DNA of 53,413 nucleotides from a bacterium (GTDB taxonomy: Bacteria; Krumholzibacteriota; Krumholzibacteriia; LZORAL124-64-63). A program made the position numbers and the translations under genes. Shown here piece after piece: positions 24,757 to 36,465 of this stretch. Within the stretch, counting starts at the first letter, position 1; the number at the start of each line of letters is the position of its first letter. Under the pieces are notes generated by a model, which did no database searches, was not told where the DNA came from, and saw only the letters and a program-made list of their open reading frames with translations. Where the stretch lies: positions 1 through 53,413 of the forward strand of contig JAAEQC010000079.1 in assembly GCA_024231905.1 (NCBI GenBank), written 5' to 3'.

Positions 24757-26622
24757 CTACTCGGCGCAGCCTTGCCCCCGCGCCCCGATCCGCCCGCAGT
24801 CCGTGCCGGCGGGATGGTTGCCCGGCAAGCAGGGGGAGCCGGCGGCCAGGGTGTAGTCGTCCTGGTCGCACAAGAGGGGATCGGCGGCGAAGTTGCCCCC
24901 CATGTCCCGGTACAGGGTGGGCCGGTTGTCCCCCGAGGGGTTGCCCCAAACCACCGTGCAGCCGATGCGGAAGCCGGCCCGCATGGAATAGCCGAAGGCG
25001 GCGCTGCCCTCATTGCCGGTGACGAGCACGCCGTCCAGCCGCAGGACCACTTCGTCCGGAGGCGGATCCTCGGTGGCCGTCGACCGCACCACGTAGATGG
25101 CCGACCCCAGGCTGCAGAAGTTGTCGGCGATGGTCGTGCGCGTCAGCTCACAACCGGGGTGGACGTTGAGGGACCACAGGCCCCCGCCCTGACGGGTGGC
25201 GTGGTTGTCGGCGATGAGCACGTCCTCGAGGGTGAAGAGAACGTGGTAGGACCAGATGCCTCCGCCGTAGAACGCGCGATTGTCGCGGATCTCGGTGTTG
25301 CGCAGGGTCATCCGCAGCGACGAGTTGATGAGGGTGAAGCCGCCGCCGGTGTGGGCCTCGTTGCCCGTGACGATGCAGTCCTCGAAGAGAATCTCCCCTA
25401 CGCCGCCGCACCACACGCCGCCGCCGTCGATGGCCTCGTTGCCGGTGATGATGCAGTTGCGGAACGTGGAGCTCGAATGGTGGAGGATGAGTCCGCCGCC
25501 GGCGTATTCCTCGGTGGGTGAGTTGGGCTGTCCGGTGGAGTTTCCGCCGGTGAAGGTGAACCCTTCCACGATGATGCCGTTCTCGTTCGGCTCGCCGGTC
25601 AGACGCATGACCGGTCCCTGGCCCTCGGCGTCGATGATGGTCTCCTCGGGTCCCGCTTCCGACCTCACGAGGAAGCCGATCCGGCCGCGGTGGACCTGGA
25701 TCAGCCCCTGCTTGTGGCTGCCCGTCCCCTGGTTGGTCCAGGTGTAGCGGCCCGGTCCCACGATGACCCGGTCGCGCCAGGTAGCCTGGTTCACCGCTTC
25801 GTGGATGGTGGGCGCGTCGCCGGTGCCTTCCACGTTGACGTAGATGGTGCGCATGGACCGGACCTGGGGCCTGATGTTCGGTCCCAGGGCGCCCAGGTGG
25901 CCGATCTCGTCGATGCCGCGGACGGCCACGTAGTAGAAGGCGTCGGGCTCCAGATCGGGAATGGCCACCTTGAAGAAGCCGGGGCGGCTGGAGGCCGTGA
26001 TGGGGCCGGTGGCCCGGGAGGCCGCGTCCCAGTTGCTCACGGTGAGCGGCACGGGGGACCAGCGCACGTCGTGCTCGGTGACGCCGGTGCCGAAGACCGA
26101 GTCGTCCCCGGCCGGGACCCAGGCCACGGTCAGGGACGTGTCCGTGGCCGCCCACATGGACAGGCGCGTCACGGGGCCCGGGCGGATGCGGTCGTGATCA
26201 GGAGCGGCGGCGCCCACGGCATAGTTGGAGGTGGCGGACCATACGTCGGGCTTGGCAGAGGCGCGCAGGCCGAAGGCGTAGGTCTCGCCGGCGGTGAGAC
26301 CGGCAACGCGGTGTTCGCGTTCGTTGCCTGCCGTGTCGTCACCCCCGGGGGCCACGAGGGCGGTCCACGAGCTGAACGGCGCGCCCACCTGGTCCCAGGT
26401 CGTGCGGCGGAGTTCGTAGGTGACGCTCTTACCGCCGGGTGAGACGGGACTGGTCCACGCCAGGGTGAGGGCCCCGTCCTCACCGGCGATGATGCGCAGG
26501 TCGGCGACGGCGGCGGGGAGCTGGTCGGCCACGGGGTCGGTAGGCGAGGACCCATCGCCGGAACAGGCTGCGAGGCCGGTGGCGCAAACTGCGGCGGCAA
26601 GCAGGAAAGCGAGTTGGCGCAT
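24757..26622 (-). CDS. Lipoprotein with fibronectin type III and parallel beta-helix domains
   Basis: A 621-residue protein with a lipobox (MRQLAFLLAAAVCATGLAAC). Two FnIII-like domains follow (residues ~36-245; VADLRIIAGEDGALTLAW, ESVTYELRR-type strands). The rest is a right-handed parallel beta-helix (residues ~260-610) starting TIYVNVEGTGDAPTIHEAVNQA, with repeats such as IIVEGFTFTGGN and FRNCIITGNEAIDGGGVW. Beta-helix proteins of this pectin-lyase-like form are common surface proteins in FCB bacteria. No catalytic residues are identified. The start at 26622 has GGAG upstream. It is divergent from the BlaI-type regulator gene. Confidence 0.88.
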   Translation of the reverse strand: MRQLAFLLAAAVCATGLAACSGDGSSPTDPVADQLPAAVADLRIIAGEDGALTLAWTSPVSPGGKSVTYELRRTTWDQVGAPFSSWTALVAPGGDDTAGNEREHRVAGLTAGETYAFGLRASAKPDVWSATSNYAVGAAAPDHDRIRPGPVTRLSMWAATDTSLTVAWVPAGDDSVFGTGVTEHDVRWSPVPLTVSNWDAASRATGPITASSRPGFFKVAIPDLEPDAFYYVAVRGIDEIGHLGALGPNIRPQVRSMRTIYVNVEGTGDAPTIHEAVNQATWRDRVIVGPGRYTWTNQGTGSHKQGLIQVHRGRIGFLVRSEAGPEETIIDAEGQGPVMRLTGEPNENGIIVEGFTFTGGNSTGQPNSPTEEYAGGGLILHHSSSTFRNCIITGNEAIDGGGVWCGGVGEILFEDCIVTGNEAHTGGGFTLINSSLRMTLRNTEIRDNRAFYGGGIWSYHVLFTLEDVLIADNHATRQGGGLWSLNVHPGCELTRTTIADNFCSLGSAIYVVRSTATEDPPPDEVVLRLDGVLVTGNEGSAAFGYSMRAGFRIGCTVVWGNPSGDNRPTLYRDMGGNFAADPLLCDQDDYTLAAGSPCLPGNHPAGTDCGRIGARGQGCAE

Positions 26623-26947
26623 GGGGTAACTCCGCTTCGGCTGGGCCACGTCGTGGGCCTCGATCATAGCACAGTATTGAGATAGGGAATACGGCCCCGG
26701 CGGACAAAAGGTGCTGGGTTTGCGTGTTCAGCCCGGAATCCGTTCACTCATGCATACGGATCCCCGGCGCCGGCACCCCTCAGCGCCTCCTGGCGCCCCC
26801 CGGAGCGTCCCCGGTGACCCGTTCGCCCGCTTCGGGCCTGCCGCCGGCGCCGGTCTATTCATCCACCCCCTGAAATTCCCTGCAACAAAATGCGGAATTT
26901 TTCGCATTTACCTCGTCACGCCATCCCGGGCACAGCGAGGAGCAGCC
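26623..26947. other. Divergent intergenic region upstream of the BlaI-type regulator
   Basis: A 325-base gap with no gene. The right part (26868-26915) is AT-rich and holds the inverted repeat listed separately, and probably the promoter of the regulator/M56 operon. GAAATTCC (26873) and GGAATTT (26894) form a second, weaker dyad. Confidence 0.5.
26888..26909. promoter_or_regulatory. Candidate BlaI-type operator
   Basis: A perfect 7-bp inverted repeat AAATGCG / CGCATTT with an 8-base spacer, 39 bases upstream of the TTG start. BlaI/MecI dimers bind inverted repeats of this size in their own promoter. The bases do not match the staphylococcal TACA/TGTA box, so the assignment rests on position and symmetry. 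Confidence 0.5.
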
Positions 26948-27355
26948 TTGAGCCGACCCGACCAGAACCAGCTCAGCCGCCGCGAACGGCAGATCATGAC
27001 CATCGTCTACCGCCTCGGTCGCGCCACTACGACCGCGATCCTGGCCGAGCTGCCCGACGCGCCCGGTAACTCCACGGTGCGGTCCCTGCTGACCATCCTC
27101 GAGCGCAAGGGCCACCTGCGTCACGAGAAGGACGGCCGCTCCTTCGTCTACTTCCCTTCCGTACCGCGCGCCAAGGCCGGCAAGTCCGCCCTGCGGCGCT
27201 TGTGCGACGACTTCTTCGGCGGTTCCCGCGACCAGGTGGTGGCCGCCCTGTTGGACCTGCCCCCGTCGCAGGAACTGACCGACGAACTGGATAGCCTGGC
27301 CGCGAAGATCGAGCAAGCCCGGCGCCGCGAGCGCGGGAAGGACGACCATGACTGA
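26948..27355 (+). CDS. BlaI/MecI/CopY-family transcriptional repressor
   Basis: A 135-residue winged-helix protein: LSRRERQIMTIVYRLGRATTTAILAELPDAPGNSTVRSLLTILERKGHLRHEKDGRSFVYFP is a full BlaI DNA-binding domain, followed by a short dimerisation tail (LRRLCDDFFGGSRDQVVAALLDL). I chose the TTG at 26948 because GCGAGGAG precedes it and the domain begins within ten residues; no ATG fits. It overlaps the M56 peptidase gene by eight bases, the usual repressor/sensor pairing. It probably represses this operon through the dyad at 26888. Confidence 0.9.
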   Translation: MSRPDQNQLSRRERQIMTIVYRLGRATTTAILAELPDAPGNSTVRSLLTILERKGHLRHEKDGRSFVYFPSVPRAKAGKSALRRLCDDFFGGSRDQVVAALLDLPPSQELTDELDSLAAKIEQARRRERGKDDHD

Positions 27356-28568
27356 CCTGGCGGCGATCTGGGCCCAGCACGCCTGGCCCCTGTGCTGGAA
27401 GGCGTCGGTTCTGGTAGCCGTGTGCTGGCTGGCCACTCGTTCGGTCACGCGACTTTCGGCCGCCCAGCGGCATCTGGTGTGGACGGTGGGCGCGACGGTC
27501 TTGCTGGCGCTGCCGGTCCTCGGCCTGGGAGCGGCGACCTGGCAGTCGGGCGCGAACGCCGGGACCCATCCCCCGGCCGTCGTCCGTGGTCAGATGTTGG
27601 ACGGCGACGCGCGCGTCATCCACGTGGACGGCGGCGATCACGCCGACGCCGTACGACTGGTCACCGAGGTGTCCGGTCGGCCACTCGGTCGCATGACCAT
27701 GGCCCTGTTCCTCGTCTGGTTGGCCGGCGCCGGCGTCACGGCGGGTGTCTTCGTCCTTGGCCACGTGGGCGTCGGTCGGCTGGTGCGACGGACCGGCGAG
27801 ATCGGCCGCTGCGTCCGTGATCAGGCCGAGGCCCTGGCCCTGGAGCTGGGCCTGACCCACCGTGTCCGGTTCCGCATCGGCGACCCGGGCCAGGTGCCCC
27901 TGACCTGGGGTTGGCCCCGCAGCGTCGTGGTGCTGCCCGCCGGATGCTCGAACTGGGATGCGAGCCGCCGGCGCGACGTCCTGCTGCACGAACTGGCTCA
28001 CGTGCGAAGGGGAGATCTGCTGACCCAGACGATCGTGCATCTGGTCTGTGTCCTGTTCTGGTTCCACCCGCTGGTGTGGCTCATGGCGGGACGCCTACGC
28101 CTGGCCCAGGAGCAGGCCTGCGACGACCGCGTACTCGCCCAGGGATCGACCGCCACGGACTACGCCGCCCACCTGGTGGGCGTGACCCGCCACCTGCACT
28201 CGGCGCGAAACCCGGTGCCGGCCGGTCTGTCTCTCGGCGGTCGCGACCAGTTGCGTCAACGGGTCGACGCCCTGCTGGAAGATCGGCGGTCCCGGCGCGA
28301 TCCCGGCACCCGCGGCGGCGTCTTGGCTGTGGTCGTCGGGACGGCCTTGGCTCTGCCCCTGGCAGCCGGCGACTTCGGCGCTGTCGCCGCACAGACCCCC
28401 GGGTACCGGGAGTTGACCGCCGTACCGGTAGCCGTCGACACGGTGCTGGTCAACGTGCCCGGCCGGGGTCCTACCCAGGTCCTGGTCCTGGACGACGGGC
28501 GACCCATGCCCCATGTGGACGTGCTGCCCCACGCCGAGGAGGCGCCGAAGATCCGACCGAGTCCTTGA
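27348..28568 (+). CDS. BlaR1-like M56 membrane metallopeptidase
   Basis: A 406-residue membrane protein with several N-terminal membrane segments (ASVLVAVCWLATRSV, VWTVGATVLLALPVLGLG, MALFLVWLAGAGVTAGVFVLG). The M56 zinc site is LLHELAHVRRGD (HExxH at ~residue 214), followed by VCVLFWFHPLVWLMAGRLRLAQEQACDDRVL with the third ligand Glu. BlaR1-type proteases cleave the BlaI repressor on sensing a signal. The C-terminal ~85 residues have one more hydrophobic segment and a short periplasmic tail, too small for a penicillin-binding sensor domain. The signal is therefore not necessarily a beta-lactam. Confidence 0.9.
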   Translation: MTDLAAIWAQHAWPLCWKASVLVAVCWLATRSVTRLSAAQRHLVWTVGATVLLALPVLGLGAATWQSGANAGTHPPAVVRGQMLDGDARVIHVDGGDHADAVRLVTEVSGRPLGRMTMALFLVWLAGAGVTAGVFVLGHVGVGRLVRRTGEIGRCVRDQAEALALELGLTHRVRFRIGDPGQVPLTWGWPRSVVVLPAGCSNWDASRRRDVLLHELAHVRRGDLLTQTIVHLVCVLFWFHPLVWLMAGRLRLAQEQACDDRVLAQGSTATDYAAHLVGVTRHLHSARNPVPAGLSLGGRDQLRQRVDALLEDRRSRRDPGTRGGVLAVVVGTALALPLAAGDFGAVAAQTPGYRELTAVPVAVDTVLVNVPGRGPTQVLVLDDGRPMPHVDVLPHAEEAPKIRPSP

Positions 28569-28640
28569 AAGCCTGATCCCTACGAGCCCTGCTCCGACAG
28601 TTCCCGCCCGCCCAGTCGGGCCAACAGATGAGGTATGCCC

Positions 28641-29846
28641 ATGAACGCACGATTCCCCGGCCTGGCGGCGAACCTGGTACTGGCCGTGACACTGATAGCC
28701 ACCGTCGCCCCGGCCGACGATGACACGTTTGCCGTCCGCACCCTCCAACTGCGCGAGTTGTGGCGTACCGGCGGCAACGACGACGGACTGATGTTCGGTG
28801 TCGTCTCCCAGATCCTGTGCGACGACGAGGGACTGGTCTACCTGCTGGACCGTCAGTTGGCGCAGGTGCCGGTCATGGCTCCGGACGGTACCCATGTGCG
28901 CACCGTCGGGCGGGCGGGCGAGGGTCCGGGCGAGGTCCGCCGTCCCCAGGACATGATCTTCTTCCCGGATGGACGGCTGGGCGTCGCCAAGGCCCACCCG
29001 GGCAGCATCGTGGGACTGGACCGCGACGGCCTGCCCGCCGGCACCTTCCGCCTTGGCGTGGCCGACTCCGGTCACCAGGGCGGCCACGGTCTGACCGGCA
29101 TCCACGCCGCCACCTGCCGCGGGGGCAACCTGGTCCTGGATTGCAGCCGCGCCATGCCCGGCGACGGCGGTCAGGAGTCGAACCTCTACCTGGCGTCATT
29201 CGACCCCGAGGGCAAGGAGCTGTGCCGCTACTTCGAGACCACCCTGTCCATGGACTTCGGCGACTGCCACATGAGCGAAGCGGCGGACGATCGCCCCCGT
29301 GCCGGCCGCTGGACCGTGGGTCCGGACGGGCGGGTCTACGTGGCATCGCAACGCAATGCCTACCAGATCGAGGTCTACGCGCCGGACGGCGTACTCGTGC
29401 GCACCATCGAACGCGATTACCGCAGCCTCATGCGCTCCGACGCCGAGACCGCCGTGATCCGCGAGTACTACGAGGACTTCGTGGCCCAGCTGCCCGGCAG
29501 CTGCGAGTACGAGTTCGAACCCACGCGACCGGACATCGAGACCTTGTACGTGTTCGACGACGGCCGCCTGTGGGTCCGCACCAGCCGCAGCGGCCACCAC
29601 CAGCCGGCCGGCACGATCCTGGCGCTGGACGAGTTCGGTCCCGGCGGCGAGTACCGCGGCCAGGTGCGGATCCCCGGTGTGTTCGACGCGGACCGTGACT
29701 TCTTCTTCCTGCCCGGACACGGGTACTTGGTGGTGGTCGTGGGTGGACGGGAAGCCCGGCTGGCCCAGCGGGGCACGCCGTTGCCGCCGGGACCGGAGCG
29801 CGACGTGGAGGCCATGACGGTGATCTGTCTGAAGATCGAGGAGTAG
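28641..29846 (+). CDS. Exported 6-bladed beta-propeller protein
   Basis: A 401-residue protein with a signal peptide (MNARFPGLAANLVLAVTLIATVAPA) followed by NHL-like propeller repeats: YLLDRQLAQVPVMAPDGTHVRTVGRAGEGPGEVRRPQDM, VYVASQRNAYQIEVYAPDGVLVRTIERDY and others. This is the '6-bladed beta-propeller' family common in Bacteroidetes and related phyla; function is generally unknown. I chose the second ATG (28641) because GATGAGG gives proper spacing; the first (28635) is too close. It follows the M56 gene by 72 bases and may be in the same operon. Confidence 0.85.
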   Translation: MNARFPGLAANLVLAVTLIATVAPADDDTFAVRTLQLRELWRTGGNDDGLMFGVVSQILCDDEGLVYLLDRQLAQVPVMAPDGTHVRTVGRAGEGPGEVRRPQDMIFFPDGRLGVAKAHPGSIVGLDRDGLPAGTFRLGVADSGHQGGHGLTGIHAATCRGGNLVLDCSRAMPGDGGQESNLYLASFDPEGKELCRYFETTLSMDFGDCHMSEAADDRPRAGRWTVGPDGRVYVASQRNAYQIEVYAPDGVLVRTIERDYRSLMRSDAETAVIREYYEDFVAQLPGSCEYEFEPTRPDIETLYVFDDGRLWVRTSRSGHHQPAGTILALDEFGPGGEYRGQVRIPGVFDADRDFFFLPGHGYLVVVVGGREARLAQRGTPLPPGPERDVEAMTVICLKIEE

Positions 29847-29906
29847 GGACTGGCCCGGGCCGCCGGCTGGTTGATCGTGTATTCGGTATCTGGTCGGTGT
29901 GCTGCG

Positions 29907-29926
29907 ACCGCCAGCCGGCTGGCGGT
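29907..29926 (+). terminator. Probable terminator after the beta-propeller gene
   Basis: A perfect 20-bp palindrome (ACCGCCAGCC/GGCTGGCGGT) is followed by TTTCG, 60 bases after the stop codon. The T-run is short, so termination strength is uncertain. Confidence 0.5.
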
Positions 29927-29975
29927 TTCGGCGATGTAACGGGATACGGAGTTCGGCATATCCCCCCGTACTGCC

Positions 29976-30003
29976 GGTTATGCGCATCTGGAATCGCATA
30001 ACC
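29976..30003. promoter_or_regulatory. Inverted repeat upstream of the TonB-family gene
   Basis: A perfect 9-bp dyad GGTTATGCG / CGCATAACC with a 10-base spacer, 168 bases upstream of the TonB gene. Its one-turn spacing fits a dimeric regulator site. The half-site ATGCG/CGCAT is shared with the BlaI-operator candidate at 26888 (AAATGCG/CGCATTT), so the same repressor might bind both. Confidence 0.4.
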
Positions 30004-30171
30004 CCATATGGCTGCCGAAAAAGGCCCCCGGGGACCTTGAGTTGGGGGGCCATGGGCCGCCGGTTCGGAATCTCCCTCTTGCGCCCCCTCCCCCGATTCC
30101 CTTCTCTCATTCAGCCGGCGATGCCGGCCACCCACCCCACGCGCCGCCCGGCGCAACCCTGGGGAGCCGGC

Positions 30172-30876
30172 ATGGGCTTCCACGGTGCCGGTGTCGGACC
30201 AAAGGCGACCATGACCATCACCCACCTGGCGACCGTGGACGTACGCGTCCTCGTCCCCGCGCAATCGGCCAACGACCGCTTCAAACAGAACTACCCCCGT
30301 TACCTGCGCTGGGCCCTGCTGATGGCAATCCTGCTGACCGCCCTCGGGGTGTGGCTCATGCCGCGGTACGAACCGGTGCCGTACAAGCCGCGGGCGGAAG
30401 AGATCCAGATCATCAACATCTACGAGGCCCCGGTGATCGAGGAGAAGATCAAGCCGCGCGAAGTGCCCCTCCCGCCCCGGAACATCGAGCCCGTCGATGA
30501 CGAGGATCCCGGCGGGGTCGATGAACTCCCGCCCTGGATCACGGACCCCTGGACTCCGGTGCCCCCGGCGAACCCGAACCTGACCTCCGACGACGGCTTC
30601 GTCGCCAGCTCGGCCAACCCCCTCCTGCGTCTGCAACCCAAGGCCGACTACCCGGAGATCGCCCGCAAGGCCGGTCTCGAGGGCACGGTCCTGGTGAATG
30701 TCCTGGTGGGAATGGATGGGATGGTGGACGAGGCCGTCGTCACCCATGGCGTACATCCGCTGCTGGACAAGGCGGCCCGGAGGGCGGCCCTGCGCTGCGT
30801 CTTCGAACCGGCGCGGCAACGGACGTTGAAGGTGAAGGCGTGGGTGGCGGTGCCCTATCGGTTCCGGCTGCGGTGA
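30172..30876 (+). CDS. TonB-family energy-transducing protein
   Basis: A 234-residue protein: a cytoplasmic N-terminus, one membrane segment (about residues 42-62, YLRWALLMAILLTALGVWLM), a Pro-rich periplasmic linker (YKPRAEEIQII..., VPLPPRNIEPVDDEDP) and a C-terminal TonB domain (KADYPEIARKAGLEGTVLVNVLVGMDGMVDEAVV...ALRCVFEPARQ). TonB proteins couple the inner-membrane proton gradient to outer-membrane transporters, and this topology is complete. No exbBD genes are nearby. The TonB/BlaR1 association is known: M56 proteins are often fused to such domains. The ATG at 30172 is chosen for GGGGAG upstream. The last 50 bases use almost only G-ending codons. Confidence 0.88.
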   Translation: MGFHGAGVGPKATMTITHLATVDVRVLVPAQSANDRFKQNYPRYLRWALLMAILLTALGVWLMPRYEPVPYKPRAEEIQIINIYEAPVIEEKIKPREVPLPPRNIEPVDDEDPGGVDELPPWITDPWTPVPPANPNLTSDDGFVASSANPLLRLQPKADYPEIARKAGLEGTVLVNVLVGMDGMVDEAVVTHGVHPLLDKAARRAALRCVFEPARQRTLKVKAWVAVPYRFRLR

Positions 30877-30984
30877 CTCACCCCTGACTCCGCGGGCGGT
30901 GTCCCCCGGGGGCCCCGGCGAACCAGCGCACCGGGTGTCCTCCGGGGGCGAGAGATCTCGATTCCGAATCCAAGGGGGGCTGGG

Positions 30985-31374
30985 TCAGTCGACATCCGGG
31001 TCCGTGATCAGCAACCAGGTGACAGCCTCGTGCTCGTCGCGAAAAACGCGGGTCTCGTCGCCTACCTCGTCCCGTGCGGCTTCCCACATACGGAACATGC
31101 CGAACATCACGTCCTGGTCCGCGACGAAGGCGACGCGCCGGGATTCGGCCCGTCGGTGCTTCTCCATCCGGAAGGCGAACTGTTCCATGCCCAGACGGGT
31201 ATGCTTCGGTTCGACGAGCTGCCGGCCATCCACGAGATGGGGACGCGGGTCGTCCGCCCGCCCGGACTCGACGAGTCGTCGGTAGAGGCCCTCGACGTCG
31301 CCGTCGTCGATGGTACCGATCAGGCGGGTGGCGACGATGCGCCCGTCCTCTATCGTGTCGAATTCGACTTCCAA
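30985..31374 (-). CDS. Small cytosolic protein, STAS/SpoIIAA-like fold suspected
   Basis: A ~129-residue protein with alternating strands and helices: EVEFDTIEDGRIVATRLIGTIDDGDVEGLYRRLVES, HLVDGRQLVEPKH, ESRRVAFVADQDVMFGMFRMWEAA, TRVFRDEHEAVTWLL. The pattern (edge strands, 'V.LVDGRQL', then 'A.VA...FG..RM.E' and 'FRDEHEA..WL') matches SpoIIAA-like/STAS-related small proteins of unknown role. I chose a TTG start at 31374 because CAGGAG lies six bases upstream; a longer TTG start at 31422 is possible. It stands alone between the TonB gene and the ATP synthase operon. Confidence 0.6.
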   Translation of the reverse strand: MEVEFDTIEDGRIVATRLIGTIDDGDVEGLYRRLVESGRADDPRPHLVDGRQLVEPKHTRLGMEQFAFRMEKHRRAESRRVAFVADQDVMFGMFRMWEAARDEVGDETRVFRDEHEAVTWLLITDPDVD

Positions 31375-31431
31375 GACATACTCCTGCGCGCGCTCGGCGG
31401 GATCCCATGACCCACACCGCAATCGGACAAT

Positions 31432-31471
31432 AAACAGCAGCCGACCCCCGGGAGCCGAGGACCGGCTGTTT
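31432..31471 (-). terminator. Terminator of the ATP synthase operon
   Basis: On the minus strand AAACAGCCGGTCC pairs with the downstream CCGACTGC-type arm ending GCTGTTT, followed by ATTG. The outer AAACAG/CTGTTT and inner CCG/CGG pairs are clear. It sits 66 bases after the atpC stop. Confidence 0.65.
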
Positions 31472-31536
31472 CTTCCAGTTCAGTTGGCGTGCCAACCAAT
31501 CTCGGATTTCCCGTGCACTGCAACGCCGCCGGCAAC

Positions 31537-31953
31537 CTACCGCCGCGCGTCGTCCAACGCCCCCAGCCGCGCCCGCGCCCGGCTCAAGGCCAGCCGAGCC
31601 CGCTCACGGTCCAGGTCGGCGGTCATGGACTCGAGGCGCTCCTTGGCGCGTTCGAAGGCCTTGCGGGCCCGGTCCGCGTCCACCTCGGAGGAGATCTCGC
31701 AGGTATCGACCATGAGGTTCACCACGTTGTCGCTCACCTCGACGAATCCGTCGCCCACGGCCAGGCGTTTCTCCGACCCGGCGTCGTCCGTGCGCAGGGT
31801 CACGACGCCCGGCACCGTGGCCGCCACCAGGGGGGCGTGATTGGCCCAGATGCCGAGGTAGCCCACCAGGCCGGGGATGGTGGCCGAGACGGCCTCGCCT
31901 TCCCACGCCGTGGCGTCGGGGGTGGTGATGACGACGTTAAAGCTCGCGGCCAT
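31537..31953 (-). CDS. atpC: F1Fo ATP synthase epsilon subunit
   Basis: A 138-residue epsilon subunit: N-terminal beta-barrel (FNVVITTPDATAWEGEAVSATIPGLVGYLGIWANHAPLVA, VGDGFVEVSDNVVNLMVDT) and a C-terminal helical hairpin (DADRARKAFERAKERLESM...LSRARARLGAL). It is part of the central stalk and regulates ATP hydrolysis. Length and domain order are normal. It is the last gene of the operon, 26 bases after atpD. Confidence 0.95.
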   Translation of the reverse strand: MAASFNVVITTPDATAWEGEAVSATIPGLVGYLGIWANHAPLVAATVPGVVTLRTDDAGSEKRLAVGDGFVEVSDNVVNLMVDTCEISSEVDADRARKAFERAKERLESMTADLDRERARLALSRARARLGALDDARR

Positions 31954-31979
31954 GATCTAGCCCTCCGCGTACAACATTG

Positions 31980-33407
<1,428 letters not shown>

Positions 33408-33450
33408 CTACTTGCTTCGTTCAGGGGCTCACGCCCCGACATTCCAAAAA

Positions 33451-34320
33451 CTAGAGGGCGTTGGCGCCGCCCACGATATCGAGCAGCTCGGACGTGATCG
33501 CCGCCTGGCGCTCACGGTTCCGCTGCATGGTGAGCGCGCTGATCAGCTCACCGGCGTTCTCGGTGGCCGCGCTCATGCTGGTCATGCGCGCCGCGTGCTC
33601 ACTGGTGAAGGCCTCGCTCAGGGTCATGAAGACGCGGTTCCGCAGGTAAAGAGGCAGCAGGACCGCGAACATCTCCTCCTGGGAGGGCTCCCAGATGTAG
33701 TCCTGGCCCGCGGCCGTGTCCTCGTCCGGCGTGTCCTCCGGGGCGATGGGCAGCAGCGGCAGGTCGGCCGGCCGTTGGGTCATGGTCGACACGAACTGGG
33801 AGTAGACCACCCGGACCTCGTCGAAGGTGCGTCCGAGGAAGGACTCGACCGCGTTGTCGCCCACGGTGCGGCCCCGGTCGCTGTTGGCCTCGCCGCTGAA
33901 GTCCTCGTGGCTCTGCCAAACGGTGTAACCGCGCTTGCGGAAGAAGGCGGCGCCCTTCTTGCCGACGGCGTAGACGCTGGTCTCGACCCCGGCCTCGATG
34001 GAAGCGTCGACGGCCTTGTGGGCCATCTTGATGACGTTCATGTTGTAGCTGCCGCAGAGACCCTTGTCCGAGGTGATGACCACGAACAGGCGGCGCTCCA
34101 CCGGACGCTTCTCGAAGAGCGGATCCTCGATGTCGGCCTTGGCGGCCAGCTGTCCCATGAGCTCGGCGAGCTTGCGGGAGTAGGGCCGCGCGGCCAGCAT
34201 CCGGCCCTGGGACCGCTGCAGCTTGGACGCCGCAACCATCTTCATGGCCTTGGTGATCTGCTGGGTGTTCTTGACCGAGCGGATCCGCTTGTTCAGGAGT
34301 TTGACCCCGGCACCAGCCAC
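33451..34320 (-). CDS. atpG: F1Fo ATP synthase gamma subunit
   Basis: A 289-residue rotor subunit: an N-terminal helix (LLNKRIRSVKNTQQITKAMKMVAASKLQRSQ), the SDKGLCGSYN motif at ~residue 88, and a C-terminal helix (SEHAARMTSMSAATENAGELI). It turns inside the alpha3beta3 ring and couples proton flow to catalysis. Length is normal with a mid-region insertion rich in Asp/Glu (IAPEDTPDEDTAAGQDYIWEP). It is placed in the usual order between atpA and atpD. Confidence 0.97.
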   Translation of the reverse strand: MAGAGVKLLNKRIRSVKNTQQITKAMKMVAASKLQRSQGRMLAARPYSRKLAELMGQLAAKADIEDPLFEKRPVERRLFVVITSDKGLCGSYNMNVIKMAHKAVDASIEAGVETSVYAVGKKGAAFFRKRGYTVWQSHEDFSGEANSDRGRTVGDNAVESFLGRTFDEVRVVYSQFVSTMTQRPADLPLLPIAPEDTPDEDTAAGQDYIWEPSQEEMFAVLLPLYLRNRVFMTLSEAFTSEHAARMTSMSAATENAGELISALTMQRNRERQAAITSELLDIVGGANAL

Positions 34321-34369
34321 GGGTATCCCTTTCTGCTGCTTCGCTACACTTCTGCCTTACTTGTCTGTC

Positions 34370-35878
<1,509 letters not shown>

Positions 35879-35907
35879 GGCTATCTCCTCGTTACGGGTC
35901 GGTTCGC

Positions 35908-36465
35908 TCAGTCAGAAAAGCGGACCGTGGTCTTGCCCAGCGTCTTCTTCAGTTGGTCGAGATTGGTGCGGACGGTGCCGTCGAGGACGTAGTCCCCCAG
36001 GGTCACCTTCACGCCCCCGACCACCGCAGGGTCGACGCGCTTCTCCAGGATGATGGTCTTGCCCGTGCGGGCGGCCAGCTTGGCGTTCAGCTGCTCGGAC
36101 AGGTCGTCGGACAGGGTGATGGCGGTGACCACCTGGGCCCGCACGACACCCTTCTCGGCTTCCACCAGGGCGGCGTACTTCTCGCCGATGTCCCGGAAGT
36201 TCTCGATGCGGTTCTTGTCGACGAGCAGGTACACGAAGTGCAGGAGCACGGATTCGACATGGTCGCCGAATACGGACTTCACAAGGTCCTTCTTCTCCTG
36301 CTCGGCGACCTGGGGCGAATCCATGAAGGTCCGCAGGTCGCGGTTCCCCTCCATGACCTGGAGCATGGCGGCGTAGGACTCACCGACACCCTCGACGACC
36401 CCTTGCTCCCGAGCGGATGTCAGGAGCGCTCCGGCATAGCGGACGGCGACCTTCAGATCACGCAT
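35908..36465 (-). CDS. atpH: F1Fo ATP synthase delta subunit
   Basis: A 185-residue delta (OSCP) subunit: [28 protein letters not shown] at the N-terminus and the conserved C-terminal segment [37 protein letters not shown]. It ties F1 to the peripheral stalk. I chose the start at 36465 ([10 protein letters not shown]); the longer open frame begins inside atpF and reads as non-native sequence. It overlaps the atpF stop by eight bases, consistent with translational coupling. Confidence 0.95.
   Translation of the reverse strand: MRDLKVAVRYAGALLTSAREQGVVEGVGESYAAMLQVMEGNRDLRTFMDSPQVAEQEKKDLVKSVFGDHVESVLLHFVYLLVDKNRIENFRDIGEKYAALVEAEKGVVRAQVVTAITLSDDLSEQLNAKLAARTGKTIILEKRVDPAVVGGVKVTLGDYVLDGTVRTNLDQLKKTLGKTTVRFSD

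Larger units (their letters stand above)
29847..30171. other. Intergenic region with terminator and inverted repeat
   Basis: A 325-base gap without a gene. It contains the terminator at 29907-29926 and the dyad at 29976-30003, listed separately. The rest is GC-rich and shows no other clear signal. Confidence 0.5.
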
